The position numbers and the translations under genes were made by a program. The notes beneath the pieces were generated by a model. The model did not search any database and was not told where the DNA came from. It saw only the letters and a list, made by a program, of their open reading frames with translations. Positions 1 through 8,130 of a DNA stretch of 64,000 bases are shown here, piece by piece. The DNA comes from Clostridium_AD sp050717535 (GTDB taxonomy: Bacteria; Bacillota; Clostridia; Clostridiales; Clostridiaceae), in assembly GCF_050717535.1 (NCBI RefSeq), contig NZ_JBOITM010000085.1:5748-69747 (forward strand). The letters are read 5' to 3'. Position 1 is the stretch's first letter. Every line of letters begins with the position of its first letter.

Positions 1-774
1 ATAACTGAATGGTTACCTATTAGCAGTACGGGGCATATGATTTTGGTTGATGAATTTTTACAGCTCAGCATGAGCAGCGCTTTTAAAGAAATGTTTTATG
101 TAGTTATTCAGCTTGGAGCAATCATGGCGGTTGTGGTTTTGTATTGGAAAATGCTGATTCCATTTTCATTTAAAGAAAAGTTAAGTATAAAAAAGGATAT
201 AATGTCGCTATGGTTTAAAATTCTAGTAGCATGTGTTCCGGCAGCAATCATTGGTCTGGTGTTTGATAATAAAATCAATGCACTGTTTTATAATTATCAG
301 ACCGTTGCAGTTACTCTAATTCTGTATGGTGTTCTGTTTATTATTATTGAGAGAAGAAACATAAACAAAATACCAAATATTAATGAATTATCACAAATTT
401 CATATAAAACTGCAATGATGATAGGAGTATTTCAAGCATTGGCATTAATTCCTGGCACATCACGTTCGGGAGCAACAATAGTGGGTGCCATACTAATAGG
501 TACATCAAGAACAGTTGCAGCAGAATTTACATTTTTCCTTGCTATTCCTGTTATGTTCGGAGCAAGCCTTTTGAAAATTCTTAAATTCGGTTTAATATTT
601 ACTAGTACTGAACTTAGTATTTTATTTACAGGGATGATAGTTGCTTTTCTAGTGTCAATATTGTCTATTAAATTTTTAATGGTGTATATCAAGAAGCATG
701 ATTTTACTGCATTCGGTTGGTATAGGATTGTGCTTGGAATTATAGTTATTATATATTTTGGACTTATAGCTTAA
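1..774 (+). CDS. uppP: Undecaprenyl-diphosphatase UppP/BacA (5' end outside window)
   Basis: Integral membrane enzyme that dephosphorylates undecaprenyl diphosphate, recycling the lipid carrier for peptidoglycan and wall polymers; it also gives bacitracin tolerance in this family. The frame is open from base 1: the first codons read ITEWLPISSTGH, the conserved N-terminal BacA motif, so roughly the first 20 residues lie outside the window. The second signature, PGTSRSGAT, is encoded near 448-474. Several hydrophobic segments follow, and the C-terminus is natural, close to a hairpin terminator. An internal ATG at 37 is not the start, because homology runs upstream of it. Family assignment is secure. 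Confidence 0.95.
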   Translation: MTEWLPISSTGHMILVDEFLQLSMSSAFKEMFYVVIQLGAIMAVVVLYWKMLIPFSFKEKLSIKKDIMSLWFKILVACVPAAIIGLVFDNKINALFYNYQTVAVTLILYGVLFIIIERRNINKIPNINELSQISYKTAMMIGVFQALALIPGTSRSGATIVGAILIGTSRTVAAEFTFFLAIPVMFGASLLKILKFGLIFTSTELSILFTGMIVAFLVSILSIKFLMVYIKKHDFTAFGWYRIVLGIIVIIYFGLIA

Positions 775-797
775 AGTTATTATATGTGCTAGCAAAA

Positions 798-843
798 AAA
801 AGGTACTTACTACGTAATATTATTATGTGGTAAGTACCTTTTT
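798..843. terminator. Bidirectional hairpin terminator
   Basis: Stem AGGTACTTAC (801-810) pairs with GTAAGTACCT (830-839). It is flanked by an A-run on the left and a T-run on the right, so it can end uppP on the plus strand and the trpE relic on the minus strand. Confidence 0.8.
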
Positions 844-1334
844 TATTTTATAGGAAACAGCTTGCGGAATGCCTGCTTGAACATAAGCAAAATCATCCTT
901 GAATACTATTGTTCTTATTGCTATGCAAGTATCCATATCATCATCATATGAAAAATAACCAACGGCACCGGAATATATACCGCGCCTCACATTTTCCAGC
1001 TTATCAATAATTTCCATGGCCCTTATCTTTGGCGCTCCAGACACGGTACCTACAGGTAAACAAGACTTAAGCGCATCAAAGCAATTTAATTCGGACTTTA
1101 GTGTGCCTGACACCTTTGAACATATGTGCATTACATGGGAGAATAATTCTACCTCCATAAATTTATCTAGCTTAACAGATCCAAATTCACTAATTTTACC
1201 TATATCATTTCTACCCAAATCCACTAGCATTAGATGCTCTGCCAGCTCCTTTTCATCCTTTAACAATTCTTCTTTAAGTTGCTGGTCTTCTTTTGTATTT
1301 TATCCTCAAATTCACTTTGGGTTAAATTAACCAT
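823..1334 (-). pseudogene. trpE: trpE relic (anthranilate synthase component I)
   Basis: Remnant of the chorismate-binding subunit of anthranilate synthase (first step of tryptophan synthesis). A start codon at 1334 with a good RBS opens a reading of about 15 TrpE-like N-terminal residues (MVNLTQSEFED). It then runs out of frame into the C-terminal catalytic lobe, which reads EDQQLKEELL then KDEKELAEHLMLVDLGRND on to DALKSCLPVGTVSGAPK and ends at YVQAG near 870. About 300 central residues and the last 40 or so are missing, and the final 15 residues of the open frame are read-through into the terminator. A TTG at 1266 could start a 147-residue peptide, but it lacks most of the enzyme. The Trp T-box directly upstream confirms identity. 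Confidence 0.85.
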
Positions 1335-1360
1335 TTTATTACCACCTCTTTATTTTTTTG

Positions 1361-1700
1361 TAAAACAAAAAACACTTCATCCCTATAATGGGACGAAGTG
1401 ACCGCGGTGCCACCCATATTGTTATTTAGGTGCAAAAAAAATAAAAACACTCCATCCTATAAAAGGACGAAATGTAAAATTTCGTTTACCACCTAAATAA
1501 CTATCTTTGTCAGGCACGGATTTCTCGATTGCCCTGTCCCTGTAACTGTGGACTATCCGGTTAATGCTACTACTAGTTCGCATCACATCTCACAGAACCA
1601 TTCAATAACGGCTACAGTACCCAGCTTTCACTATTCCGGATTCGCTTAAACTAAATTCCCTTATCTACTATTTCTGCTCATTGATATTGTTTAACATGAT
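1361..1700 (-). promoter_or_regulatory. T-box leader, tryptophan specifier (UGG)
   Basis: tRNA-sensing transcription attenuator for the trpE relic. The minus strand carries the T-box sequence GGGTGGCACCGCGG (complement of 1402-1415) and a terminator stem CACTTCGTCCC / GGGATGAAGTG with T-run at 1361-1400. The specifier is inferred as UGG at complement 1598-1600 in the context TTGAA-TGG-TTCTGTGAG; the tyr T-box at 47.7 kb has TTGAA-TAC-GTCTCTGAG in the same place. A second, degenerate T-box/terminator-like unit (GGTGGTAAACG, TTCGTCC / GGATGGA, T-run) sits inside the leader at about 1433-1490. Confidence 0.88.
1421..1501. repeat. 12-bp inverted repeat around a degenerate T-box unit
   Basis: GTTATTTAGGTG at 1421-1432 is perfectly inverted as CACCTAAATAAC at 1490-1501. 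The enclosed 57 bases hold the degenerate antiterminator/terminator-like hairpin, so the whole block could fold as one long stem within the leader. Confidence 0.7.
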
Positions 1701-1903
1701 ACATCTTTAATTAATAATTGTCAACTATTATAATTGCATGTATCTAAAATATATAATTGAAAGTATGTAAAACATTTGAAATGCATATTAATATTCTATA
1801 TAATTAAATAAGGACATAATTGTGAGGTGATGATAAACAGCAACAAGAACAACTTACAATAAAAATTGATGGTAGTTACGGAAAGAGAATTTTAAAGAAG
1901 GAT

Positions 1904-2188
1904 TTGTTTGTAGGTTCTATTACCGTCGGCAACTTGCGTTGTGATGGAGTTGAAATATCTGTTGGTGATAGTTCGAGTTTTCTGACATATATTAATAAAA
2001 ATACAGAACGTGGTAAGACCTACTATGGAGAAATGTTCACAGATAACAAACTTACCCAATTAACCATTTCTGTACTTGGTGAAGAGGGCATTATGATTTC
2101 TGCCCCTGCGAAGGATAGGGTAGATGCTGTCAAAATATCTAATGAGTTAATGAAAAATGTTTTAGAAGAAAATTTTAAATTTAAATAA
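1904..2188 (+). CDS. Hypothetical protein, start uncertain
   Basis: 94 residues from a TTG at 1904, soluble, mixed charge, no family recognised. The same frame stays open upstream to 1826 and encodes a natural-looking extension (DDKQQQEQLTIKIDGSYGKRILKKD) but has no ATG, GTG or TTG there. An ATG at 1830 behind GTGAGGTG is one base out of frame. A single-base indel near the start, or use of the internal TTG, would each explain this. Residues 20-60 look like an alternating beta pattern (GDSSSFLTYINKNTERGKTYYGE). Function unknown. Confidence 0.5.
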   Translation: MFVGSITVGNLRCDGVEISVGDSSSFLTYINKNTERGKTYYGEMFTDNKLTQLTISVLGEEGIMISAPAKDRVDAVKISNELMKNVLEENFKFK

Positions 2189-2304
2189 ATTTTTATAATC
2201 AACCTTCAGGTACGATGTTATTGTAAAGTTTATGAATTATAAAAAAATATATGGTATTTTATGAGCCAACATATATAAAAATGCTAGTTGTATAGTATAT
2301 TTAG

Positions 2305-2958
2305 TTATTTTGATGTAATATCAATAGTTTTACTATCAATTTGAACATGATTACTGTCTATCCACTTAACAATATCATTACCATCTCCATAATTACCAGA
2401 GTAAATAAACGTATTTTTCTTAAATAAATAAAAATATTTTTCTGCTATATATACACGAGTAGATCCACCTACAGCACCATTGTCTATAGAATATACTTCA
2501 ATCATCTGTTTGTTACTTGGTGAATCTACCGTCTTAACTAATTTTACAGATGTAAAAATTAATCTCACAACCAAGAAAAATAACATTGCAATTAAAAGTA
2601 GGCTATATGAAAGAGTAGAAAAAAATTTAGAAATGGTATGGGACTTTTCCGAAGAAAATAATGGGAATAACAACAATGATGGAAATATAAAGAATAATGG
2701 GACAACAATAAAAGTTACATATGTTATATATATAAGTAACAAATTGAATAGTATAAAGAAGCCATGATGAATTCTTAAAGAATAATTCTTACGAATAATT
2801 ACAATAGTTATAATTGACAAAATAACATATATACCATAGTAAATATTTTGTGCAATATTAGATATAAAATAAAAACTATTTAAAGACAATACACTAGAAA
2901 TTAATAGAGCTATTCCTATAATCCAGATTTTTTCACTAATTAAATTTTTGAAATTCAT
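2305..2958 (-). CDS. DUF5412-like membrane protein
   Basis: 217 residues. The first 135 residues hold about five hydrophobic helices. The C-terminal 80 residues form a soluble domain beginning VKTVDSPSNKQMIEVYSIDNGAVGGS and ending with WIDSNHVQIDSKTIDI. That pattern (SPN/DxK, a short Y-x-x-NGG stretch, then W-x-D-x-x-x-V-x-I) resembles DUF5412 proteins of Bacilli and Clostridia, of unknown role. It is monocistronic and starts at an ATG with TAGGAGG a few bases upstream. Family assignment comes from pattern memory, not from a search. Confidence 0.7.
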   Translation of the reverse strand: MNFKNLISEKIWIIGIALLISSVLSLNSFYFISNIAQNIYYGIYVILSIITIVIIRKNYSLRIHHGFFILFNLLLIYITYVTFIVVPLFFIFPSLLLFPLFSSEKSHTISKFFSTLSYSLLLIAMLFFLVVRLIFTSVKLVKTVDSPSNKQMIEVYSIDNGAVGGSTRVYIAEKYFYLFKKNTFIYSGNYGDGNDIVKWIDSNHVQIDSKTIDITSK

Positions 2959-3083
2959 TTAGTCCTCCTAATATACAATTATATACATTTTAATTATATT
3001 CTAATATTTAGAAAATATCAATTATTAAGATATAGTGTTTTATGTGATGTCAAAATATAAGTAGTATTTTCAGTGTTGAAAAT

Positions 3084-3112
3084 AAAAACCCCACGCCTTA
3101 AGACGTGGGATT
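3084..3112 (-). terminator. Terminator of the gtrB-like gene
   Basis: On the minus strand CCCACGTCTT / AAGGCGTGGG is followed by GTTTTTATTTT, just after the stop codon at 3121. Confidence 0.85.
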
Positions 3113-3120
3113 GTTTTATG

Positions 3121-4149
3121 CTAATTATTCAGAGCTGAGATTTTTGAAGTAGATTTTAAGTGATATATTTCAGAAGCTCTAGATGTTTTTAAATTATCAC
3201 TTTTGTTAAGTTCCTCATGGCTTATAGTACTTTCTACTATATATAGTGGCCTGTTTTTACCTTCATCAGAAATTCTTGCAATATACTCACCCATAATAGC
3301 AAAAAAGCAAGATATTATTCCAAACATCATTAAGTTAATGCCTAGGATTAGTCCTAGACTTAGTAGGCTAGTGTGGTTAACCATGGAGGTTATGATATTA
3401 CTAATTAATGTGACAGTACCTATAAAACCAGTAAATCCACCAAAGTAGCCAGCTAGAACTAATGGTTTATAAGAGAAAGAAGTTATGCCATCAAAAGCTA
3501 ATTTCATCATTTTCTTTAGTGAATATTTAGTTTCACCAGCAAATCTTTCCTTACGTGAAAATTCTACAAAGGTTTGTTTATATCCAACCCAACTAACTAA
3601 ACCTCGTATATATCTATTTTTTTCTGGTAATGAATTTAGCGCATCACATACTTTTCTATCTATAAGTCTAAAATCTCCGGTATCAACAGGTATATCGATT
3701 GTTGTCATGCTTTTTAGTAATCTATAATAAGATTTAGCAGTGAATTTTTTGAAGAAGGTTTCACCTTCTCGCTTAATTCTTTTTCCATAAACAACATCAT
3801 AGCCTTGTTTCCATTTTTTAGCCATTTCTAAAATAGCTTCTGGAGGATCTTGAAGGTCTGCATCTATTACAATAATAGCATCACCCAAAGCCACGTTCAT
3901 TCCTGCAGTTATTGCAGCTTGATGCCCAAAGTTTCTTGAAAAATTTATAAGCTTTATACTCTTATCTTTTCTACATATATCTTCTATCATTTCCCTTGTT
4001 CTGTCTGAACTTCCATCATTAACAAATAGAATTTCATATGCTTCAATTGTGCGATCCATTACGGATTTTAATCTACAATAGCTTTCATTTATTACAAGTT
4101 CTTCATTATACAAAGGTACCACTAAAGAATAAACAATTCCATTGGTCAT
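3121..4149 (-). CDS. GtrB/YkcC-like polyprenyl-phosphate glycosyltransferase (GT2)
   Basis: Transfers a sugar from a nucleotide donor to undecaprenyl phosphate on the inner face of the membrane (family knowledge). The N-terminal GT-A domain has SLVVPLYNEE, FVNDGSSDRT, the DxD-type IDADLQDPPE and the QxxRW-like region around RFAGETKYSLKKM. Two hydrophobic helices near residues 230-300 anchor it. The start is taken at the ATG at 4149, 9 bases after GGAGGG; a GTG at 4167 in the same frame overlaps that RBS and is less likely. The gene is single, with its own terminator. Its promoter carries the direct-repeat module shared with the GT-C operon and gtrA. The sugar is unknown. Confidence 0.92.
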   Translation of the reverse strand: MTNGIVYSLVVPLYNEELVINESYCRLKSVMDRTIEAYEILFVNDGSSDRTREMIEDICRKDKSIKLINFSRNFGHQAAITAGMNVALGDAIIVIDADLQDPPEAILEMAKKWKQGYDVVYGKRIKREGETFFKKFTAKSYYRLLKSMTTIDIPVDTGDFRLIDRKVCDALNSLPEKNRYIRGLVSWVGYKQTFVEFSRKERFAGETKYSLKKMMKLAFDGITSFSYKPLVLAGYFGGFTGFIGTVTLISNIITSMVNHTSLLSLGLILGINLMMFGIISCFFAIMGEYIARISDEGKNRPLYIVESTISHEELNKSDNLKTSRASEIYHLKSTSKISALNN

Positions 4150-4204
4150 ATTTATCATTCCCTCCACATTAATTTGTTACTGCAACTCTATAATTAAAAT
4201 TATA

Positions 4205-4253
4205 GGGTCAAATTGTATCAGTAGTATCAAATTAATATGTGAACTTTATGTGA
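4205..4253 (-). promoter_or_regulatory. Direct-repeat promoter module A (gtrB-like)
   Basis: Read on the minus strand: TCACATA (4253-4247), TCACATA (4242-4236), then ATTTGATA, then -10 TACAAT at 4217-4212. The heptamers are 11 bp apart. The second starts 25 bp before the -10 and overlaps the -35 position, which has no TTGACA-like sequence. This is typical of a promoter activated by an OmpR-family regulator. Confidence 0.7.
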
Positions 4254-4263
4254 GACTATTATT

Positions 4264-4638
4264 TTAGTTGTTTAAAACAATAGACCATTTTCCATTCTTA
4301 TCTTTTAAAACATTTATATTTACAATCCCATCCTTATTAAAATCAGAAGTAAATTCACTGCTAAGAGTACTTTGGTTATTTTTATCTTCGAATTCTACTT
4401 TATAAGTACAATTTTCTTGTACACCCATATCAAAATATGAATGCTGGTTAGACTTTAGATAACTATCAATAAAGTCAGCTTTATCAACTCTTTGAATGGC
4501 TATATTGGTAATAATCTCAGAACTTTTATTTGCTATAATCAAATTAGTCTGCATGTGTTTTTCAGAACAGGAAGATAATAAAAGTGTCATAATTATGCAA
4601 CCTAATATGGTTAGATATGATATGCTTTTCATTTTCAT
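4264..4638 (-). CDS. Small secreted lipoprotein, unknown function
   Basis: 124 residues. It has a basic start (MKMK), a hydrophobic stretch and the lipobox LLSSC at about residues 20-24, so export and lipidation at Cys24 are predicted. The mature part is polar; its C-terminus (SDFNKDGIVNINVLKDKNGKWSIVLNN) looks like a beta-sandwich edge. The gene ends just upstream of promoter module A of the gtrB-like gene, and its own promoter was not recognised. No family identified. Confidence 0.75.
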   Translation of the reverse strand: MKMKSISYLTILGCIIMTLLLSSCSEKHMQTNLIIANKSSEIITNIAIQRVDKADFIDSYLKSNQHSYFDMGVQENCTYKVEFEDKNNQSTLSSEFTSDFNKDGIVNINVLKDKNGKWSIVLNN

Positions 4639-4780
4639 CCATTCCTTTCAAATATTATAATATAGTATTGAAGTTAAATTTTGAATATATGAATTTTTCT
4701 TATTTTCTCAATGATCTTTGATATTTAATAAAAGTAATACTAAAATGAATAGTACGTTTGTTGCTAAAAGTTATTTATAA

Positions 4781-5842
4781 TTATTTTGTTGATGAGAGAA
4801 ACTTAAGTAAGAGCTTGGATATAAAATAGCCTATAATAGTGAAAAGAGAGGCCCAAATCGCAAATAATCCTAACCTTTCGCTTTCCAAAGTTAAACCAGC
4901 TAAAAGCCCTGAGCATATTGAAACACCACAGATAAATACAGGTTTTAAATTTTTAAAGACTATTAGTCTTAAATTATATTCTAAATTTCTCTTTTTATAG
5001 GATACATAGGATAAGTACAAAAATAAACAAGTTAATATAAAAAGTACTAATAGCTTTAACTTATAATTTGTATAATAGAAAGTCCTATACATATCTTTAT
5101 TACTATTTTCTTCTGTATTAATCCAGATCTGCCCAGGTGAATTATAAATATAAATATTTAGCCACTTATGTAGCCAATCTCCGATTTTATTAAAAGCAAA
5201 ATACCCTAAATTCATAATATGGTATTTTATAATTATGCGCAGTGATGCCAGTGTTATAAGGTAGGGCACTATAAGTATAATTGCACCAACTACACCGGAT
5301 ACAATGCTATTTCCCATAACTGTCTGTACTAGCATCATAAAAGTAAAAATGCAAATGTACTGAAATGTATCCATAAAAAACCATTTAACTATATCAGAGT
5401 ATGGATTTAAAGTTGTATCAAGGCCATTAATATTTGCAAAATAAAACAAGCTTAAAATTATATATGTTACTACAAAACTTATAAGTAGACTTAGTACCCC
5501 AATAATCCATTTATTAAGTATTATATCTTTTCTTGTAAAGGGCATAGAAGCTATAAAACCTTGAGTTTCGCTGGTTTTCTCTCCTATAAATAAAATTATG
5601 GCGAGCATTACTACAGCAAATATCATTACGTTAGAATAAGTAGTCCGAACATAAAGTCCATTATTGAACCATCTATCAGTCCATACTTTACCATTTTGTT
5701 GCAAACATATTTTATTCTGATTTAATACTAATATAACCCCATAAACCTTATAATATAAAAGTATGAAAATAGTTAAAAGGGTTACCCACCTTACATTTAT
5801 CCATTCCTTATAGAAAAGTGCCTTATTTATTATTTTATTCAT
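4781..5842 (-). CDS. ABC-2 type transporter permease
   Basis: 353 residues with about six to eight hydrophobic segments, including a pair near residues 15-35 and 70-90 and a C-terminal pair. A large hydrophilic loop lies around residues 215-260. The layout resembles YtrC/D-type ABC-2 permeases encoded after YtrA-like regulators. Its start overlaps the end of the ATPase gene by 8 bp, implying translational coupling. Substrate unknown; relatives of this operon type respond to cell-wall-active compounds. Confidence 0.85.
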   Translation of the reverse strand: MNKIINKALFYKEWINVRWVTLLTIFILLYYKVYGVILVLNQNKICLQQNGKVWTDRWFNNGLYVRTTYSNVMIFAVVMLAIILFIGEKTSETQGFIASMPFTRKDIILNKWIIGVLSLLISFVVTYIILSLFYFANINGLDTTLNPYSDIVKWFFMDTFQYICIFTFMMLVQTVMGNSIVSGVVGAIILIVPYLITLASLRIIIKYHIMNLGYFAFNKIGDWLHKWLNIYIYNSPGQIWINTEENSNKDMYRTFYYTNYKLKLLVLFILTCLFLYLSYVSYKKRNLEYNLRLIVFKNLKPVFICGVSICSGLLAGLTLESERLGLFAIWASLFTIIGYFISKLLLKFLSSTK

Positions 5843-6725
5843 TTTTACCCTCCTCTTCTACGAAATATATAAACATATCCTCAAGGCTCATATCTAAAAT
5901 TTCTATAAAGTCAGCCCCCAGGTCATAAAGCTTTTGTTCAAAGTCACTTGTGTAATTTTTAGTAACTATGTAATTTACTCTACCTATAGTTTCAACCTTA
6001 ATTACACCATCAAGAGAAGAGAGAGTTTTATTTATATCAGCTGCATCTTTAAATACTACTTGAATTTTTTTTAGACTATTTTTAGCTTCTTCTATAGAAC
6101 CCATAAGTTTTATTTCACCATTTTTAATTATTGCTATATTATCACATATTCTCTCGATATGATCTAAATGATGTGAGGAAATAAATACAGTTACATCTCT
6201 TGATGCGACTTCATCTACAATGATGGACATTATTTCTTTTTTAATTACAGGATCAAGACCGGATGTGGGTTCGTCAAGTATTAGAATGTCAGGTTTTATG
6301 CTCAGGTTTAAAAGTATAGAAACTCTCATTTTCATGCCTTTGGAAAGTTCCCTTATTCTTCTATTTACAGGAATTTTAAATTTTATATTAAGTTCATTAA
6401 ATCTCTCCTGTGAAAAATCATTATAGGCTTTCTTATAAAATTTTAAGAGCTCTTTTACTTTGAAAGATGAAAAATATTGATTTTCATCGGATACATAACC
6501 TATCCTCTGTTTAACACTATTATTATCAAAAACCTCTTCACCACCTATTAAAATACTGCCTTCATCAATTCTGTAAATACCTGTTAGGCATTTTATAAGT
6601 GTAGTCTTACCCGCACCGTTTTCACCGATTATTCCAAATATACTCCCCTTATTTACATTAAGATTAACATTTTTTAGAATATACCTATCGTCTATCCTCA
6701 TGCTCACATTTTTTATATCTATCAA
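5835..6725 (-). CDS. ABC transporter ATP-binding protein (YtrB-like)
   Basis: 296-residue ATPase. Walker A is GENGAGKTT (residues 34-42), the signature is LSKGMKMR near 128, Walker B is ILILDEPTSGLD near 155, and the switch His follows in FISSHHLDH. A C-terminal extension of about 80 residues ends in EDMFIYFVEEE, typical of ABC-2 exporter ATPases. It sits between the GntR regulator (35 bp upstream) and the permease (overlapping). It energises export by the downstream permease. Confidence 0.95.
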   Translation of the reverse strand: MIDIKNVSMRIDDRYILKNVNLNVNKGSIFGIIGENGAGKTTLIKCLTGIYRIDEGSILIGGEEVFDNNSVKQRIGYVSDENQYFSSFKVKELLKFYKKAYNDFSQERFNELNIKFKIPVNRRIRELSKGMKMRVSILLNLSIKPDILILDEPTSGLDPVIKKEIMSIIVDEVASRDVTVFISSHHLDHIERICDNIAIIKNGEIKLMGSIEEAKNSLKKIQVVFKDAADINKTLSSLDGVIKVETIGRVNYIVTKNYTSDFEQKLYDLGADFIEILDMSLEDMFIYFVEEEGKNE

Positions 6726-6759
6726 GATGACACCCCCCCATTCTATAAATTTCTAATAG

Positions 6760-7131
6760 TTAAAACTCGTTATAAATTTCATTCATTATATTAATTAACT
6801 TATCCTTATCAACTCCTATATAATGTGCTTCTATAATTATTTTCTTCATATGTTCTCTAATTTCTTTCAACTTTTCTTCATCCATTACAGGTTGAAAATT
6901 TTCTACTACAAAGGTTCCTTTTCCTCGTATAACTTCAATTGCTTTCATTCGCTCTAACTCATTATAGGCTTTGCTTATAGTATTAGGATTGATTGTTATA
7001 AGTGAAGCAAGTTCACGTACAGAAGGCAGTTTATCTCCCGGTTTTAATATTCCTTTTAATATATTTTCCTTTATCTTCTCAATAATCTGCTCATAAATAG
7101 GTTTACTGCTTCTGCTATCGATATTTATCAA
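6760..7131 (-). CDS. GntR-family repressor, YtrA type
   Basis: About 124 residues: a winged HTH (PIYEQIIEKIKENILKG, then LPSVRELA, then NPNTISKAYNELE) plus a short helical tail of some 45 residues, the architecture of the YtrA subfamily. A TTG at 7131 lies 6 bases after AAGGTG and is preferred; a GTG at 7140 falls inside that RBS. First gene of the regulator-ATPase-permease operon. A perfect palindrome just downstream of the -10 element is the likely operator, implying autorepression relieved by a ligand. Confidence 0.92.
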   Translation of the reverse strand: MINIDSRSSKPIYEQIIEKIKENILKGILKPGDKLPSVRELASLITINPNTISKAYNELERMKAIEVIRGKGTFVVENFQPVMDEEKLKEIREHMKKIIIEAHYIGVDKDKLINIMNEIYNEF

Positions 7132-7189
7132 GGGGTTCACCTTCTTTCAAACAATTAATTTTCTTTTTTATTTGAGATATGTGTATTAT

Positions 7190-7246
7190 GTGTACTACTT
7201 CATGTAGTACACATATAAATATAGTACAATAGATTTACATTGTCAA
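7190..7246 (-). promoter_or_regulatory. Sigma-A promoter with palindromic GntR operator
   Basis: On the minus strand TTGACA (7246-7241), a 17-bp spacer and TATATT (7223-7218) form a near-consensus promoter. Immediately downstream is the perfect 9+9 inverted repeat GTGTACTAC-TTCAT-GTAGTACAC (7190-7212), covering the expected start site. Confidence 0.88.
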
Positions 7247-7399
7247 GTGTGATTTGTGAAATATTACAATATTTATAATGGAATAATTAATTAAGATGCT
7301 CCTTTTTAGGATTAAAAACAGTTGAGTAGAATAGAATATTTTAAGTGGATAATTTTTTCGAAAGCATATTGAATAATATATCTCAGGAGATGATTAGTT

Positions 7400-7855
7400 T
7401 TGAGTTCTAATATTATTTTATTGATAATTCTCGCTGCTGCCATATTTGGAAAGGCTAATTCAGTTGCTATCGCTACATGTTTATTGCTTATGCTAAAACT
7501 CTTAGGACTAGACAGATATGTATATCCGGTTATAGAAAAAAATGGAATTACAGGGGGACTTATATTTCTTATAGCCGCTATAATGATACCTATTGCAAGT
7601 GGACGCATTACAACAGATAATATAAAAAACGTATTTACATCCTGGATAGGTATAACAGCCCTAGTTCTTTCGTTCTTAACAACATATTTAAGTGGACAAG
7701 GATTGAACTATCTTACTGTTCAGGGACATAGCGATATTATGCCTGCTATGATAATAGGTGCAGTTGCTGCGGCAGCTTTTTTAGGAGGGGTACCTGTGGG
7801 ACCACTTATTACATCAGGGATGGTAGCTTTATTTGCAAAGATGATCCATAAATAA
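7400..7855 (+). CDS. DUF441 / UPF0756 family membrane protein
   Basis: 151 residues with four to five hydrophobic helices and the family's Gly/Ala/Pro-rich ends (FLGGVPVGPLITSGMVAL). Length matches the usual 148-155 residues. The start is a TTG at 7400, nine bases after AGGAGA; no in-frame ATG lies near the N-terminus. Function of the family is unknown. Single gene, divergent from the GntR operon, with its own terminator. Confidence 0.9.
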   Translation: MSSNIILLIILAAAIFGKANSVAIATCLLLMLKLLGLDRYVYPVIEKNGITGGLIFLIAAIMIPIASGRITTDNIKNVFTSWIGITALVLSFLTTYLSGQGLNYLTVQGHSDIMPAMIIGAVAAAAFLGGVPVGPLITSGMVALFAKMIHK

Positions 7856-7887
7856 AAGCCTTGGTTTTAAAAAAACCAAGGCTTTTA
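7853..7887. terminator. Bidirectional hairpin terminator
   Basis: AAAAGCCTTGGTTTT pairs with AAAACCAAGGCTTTT, with T/A runs on both sides, directly after the DUF441 stop codon. Confidence 0.9.
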
Positions 7888-8130
7888 TTTCTTACATATG
7901 CTTAAGCATAGACATCTATTTTATTTTTAGTAGAATTTGTAATAGCTTTTAATTTTTATGATCTTTATTTTCTAAAGTTTTCCTATAATTTAAATTATAA
8001 TTGTCAATTGTTGCATTAATATAAAATAAATATGTAAACATTATGTGATAACACAAAGCAAAAACAACCGATGAGTTGTTGGCTGTTTTAAAGGGAGATA
8101 ATCTTATATTATATCTTGTAGCTAGAATAA
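7888..8130 (-). promoter_or_regulatory. Gene-free stretch with orphan promoter module E
   Basis: No reading frame here looks coding. On the minus strand TCACATA (8048-8042) and TTACATA (8037-8031), 11 bp apart, are followed by ATTTTATA and AACAAT (8012-8007) with the same 25-bp spacing as modules A, B and D. Transcription from it would run about 120-150 bases to the terminator at 7853-7887. A 14-bp palindrome TATGCTTAAGCATA lies at about 7898-7911. It is either the promoter of a lost gene or of a small RNA. Confidence 0.4.

Noticed and set aside
3041..3047. Another TATGTGA heptamer (module candidate)
   Set aside because: No second heptamer 11 bp away and no ATTTGATA/-10 at the right distance.
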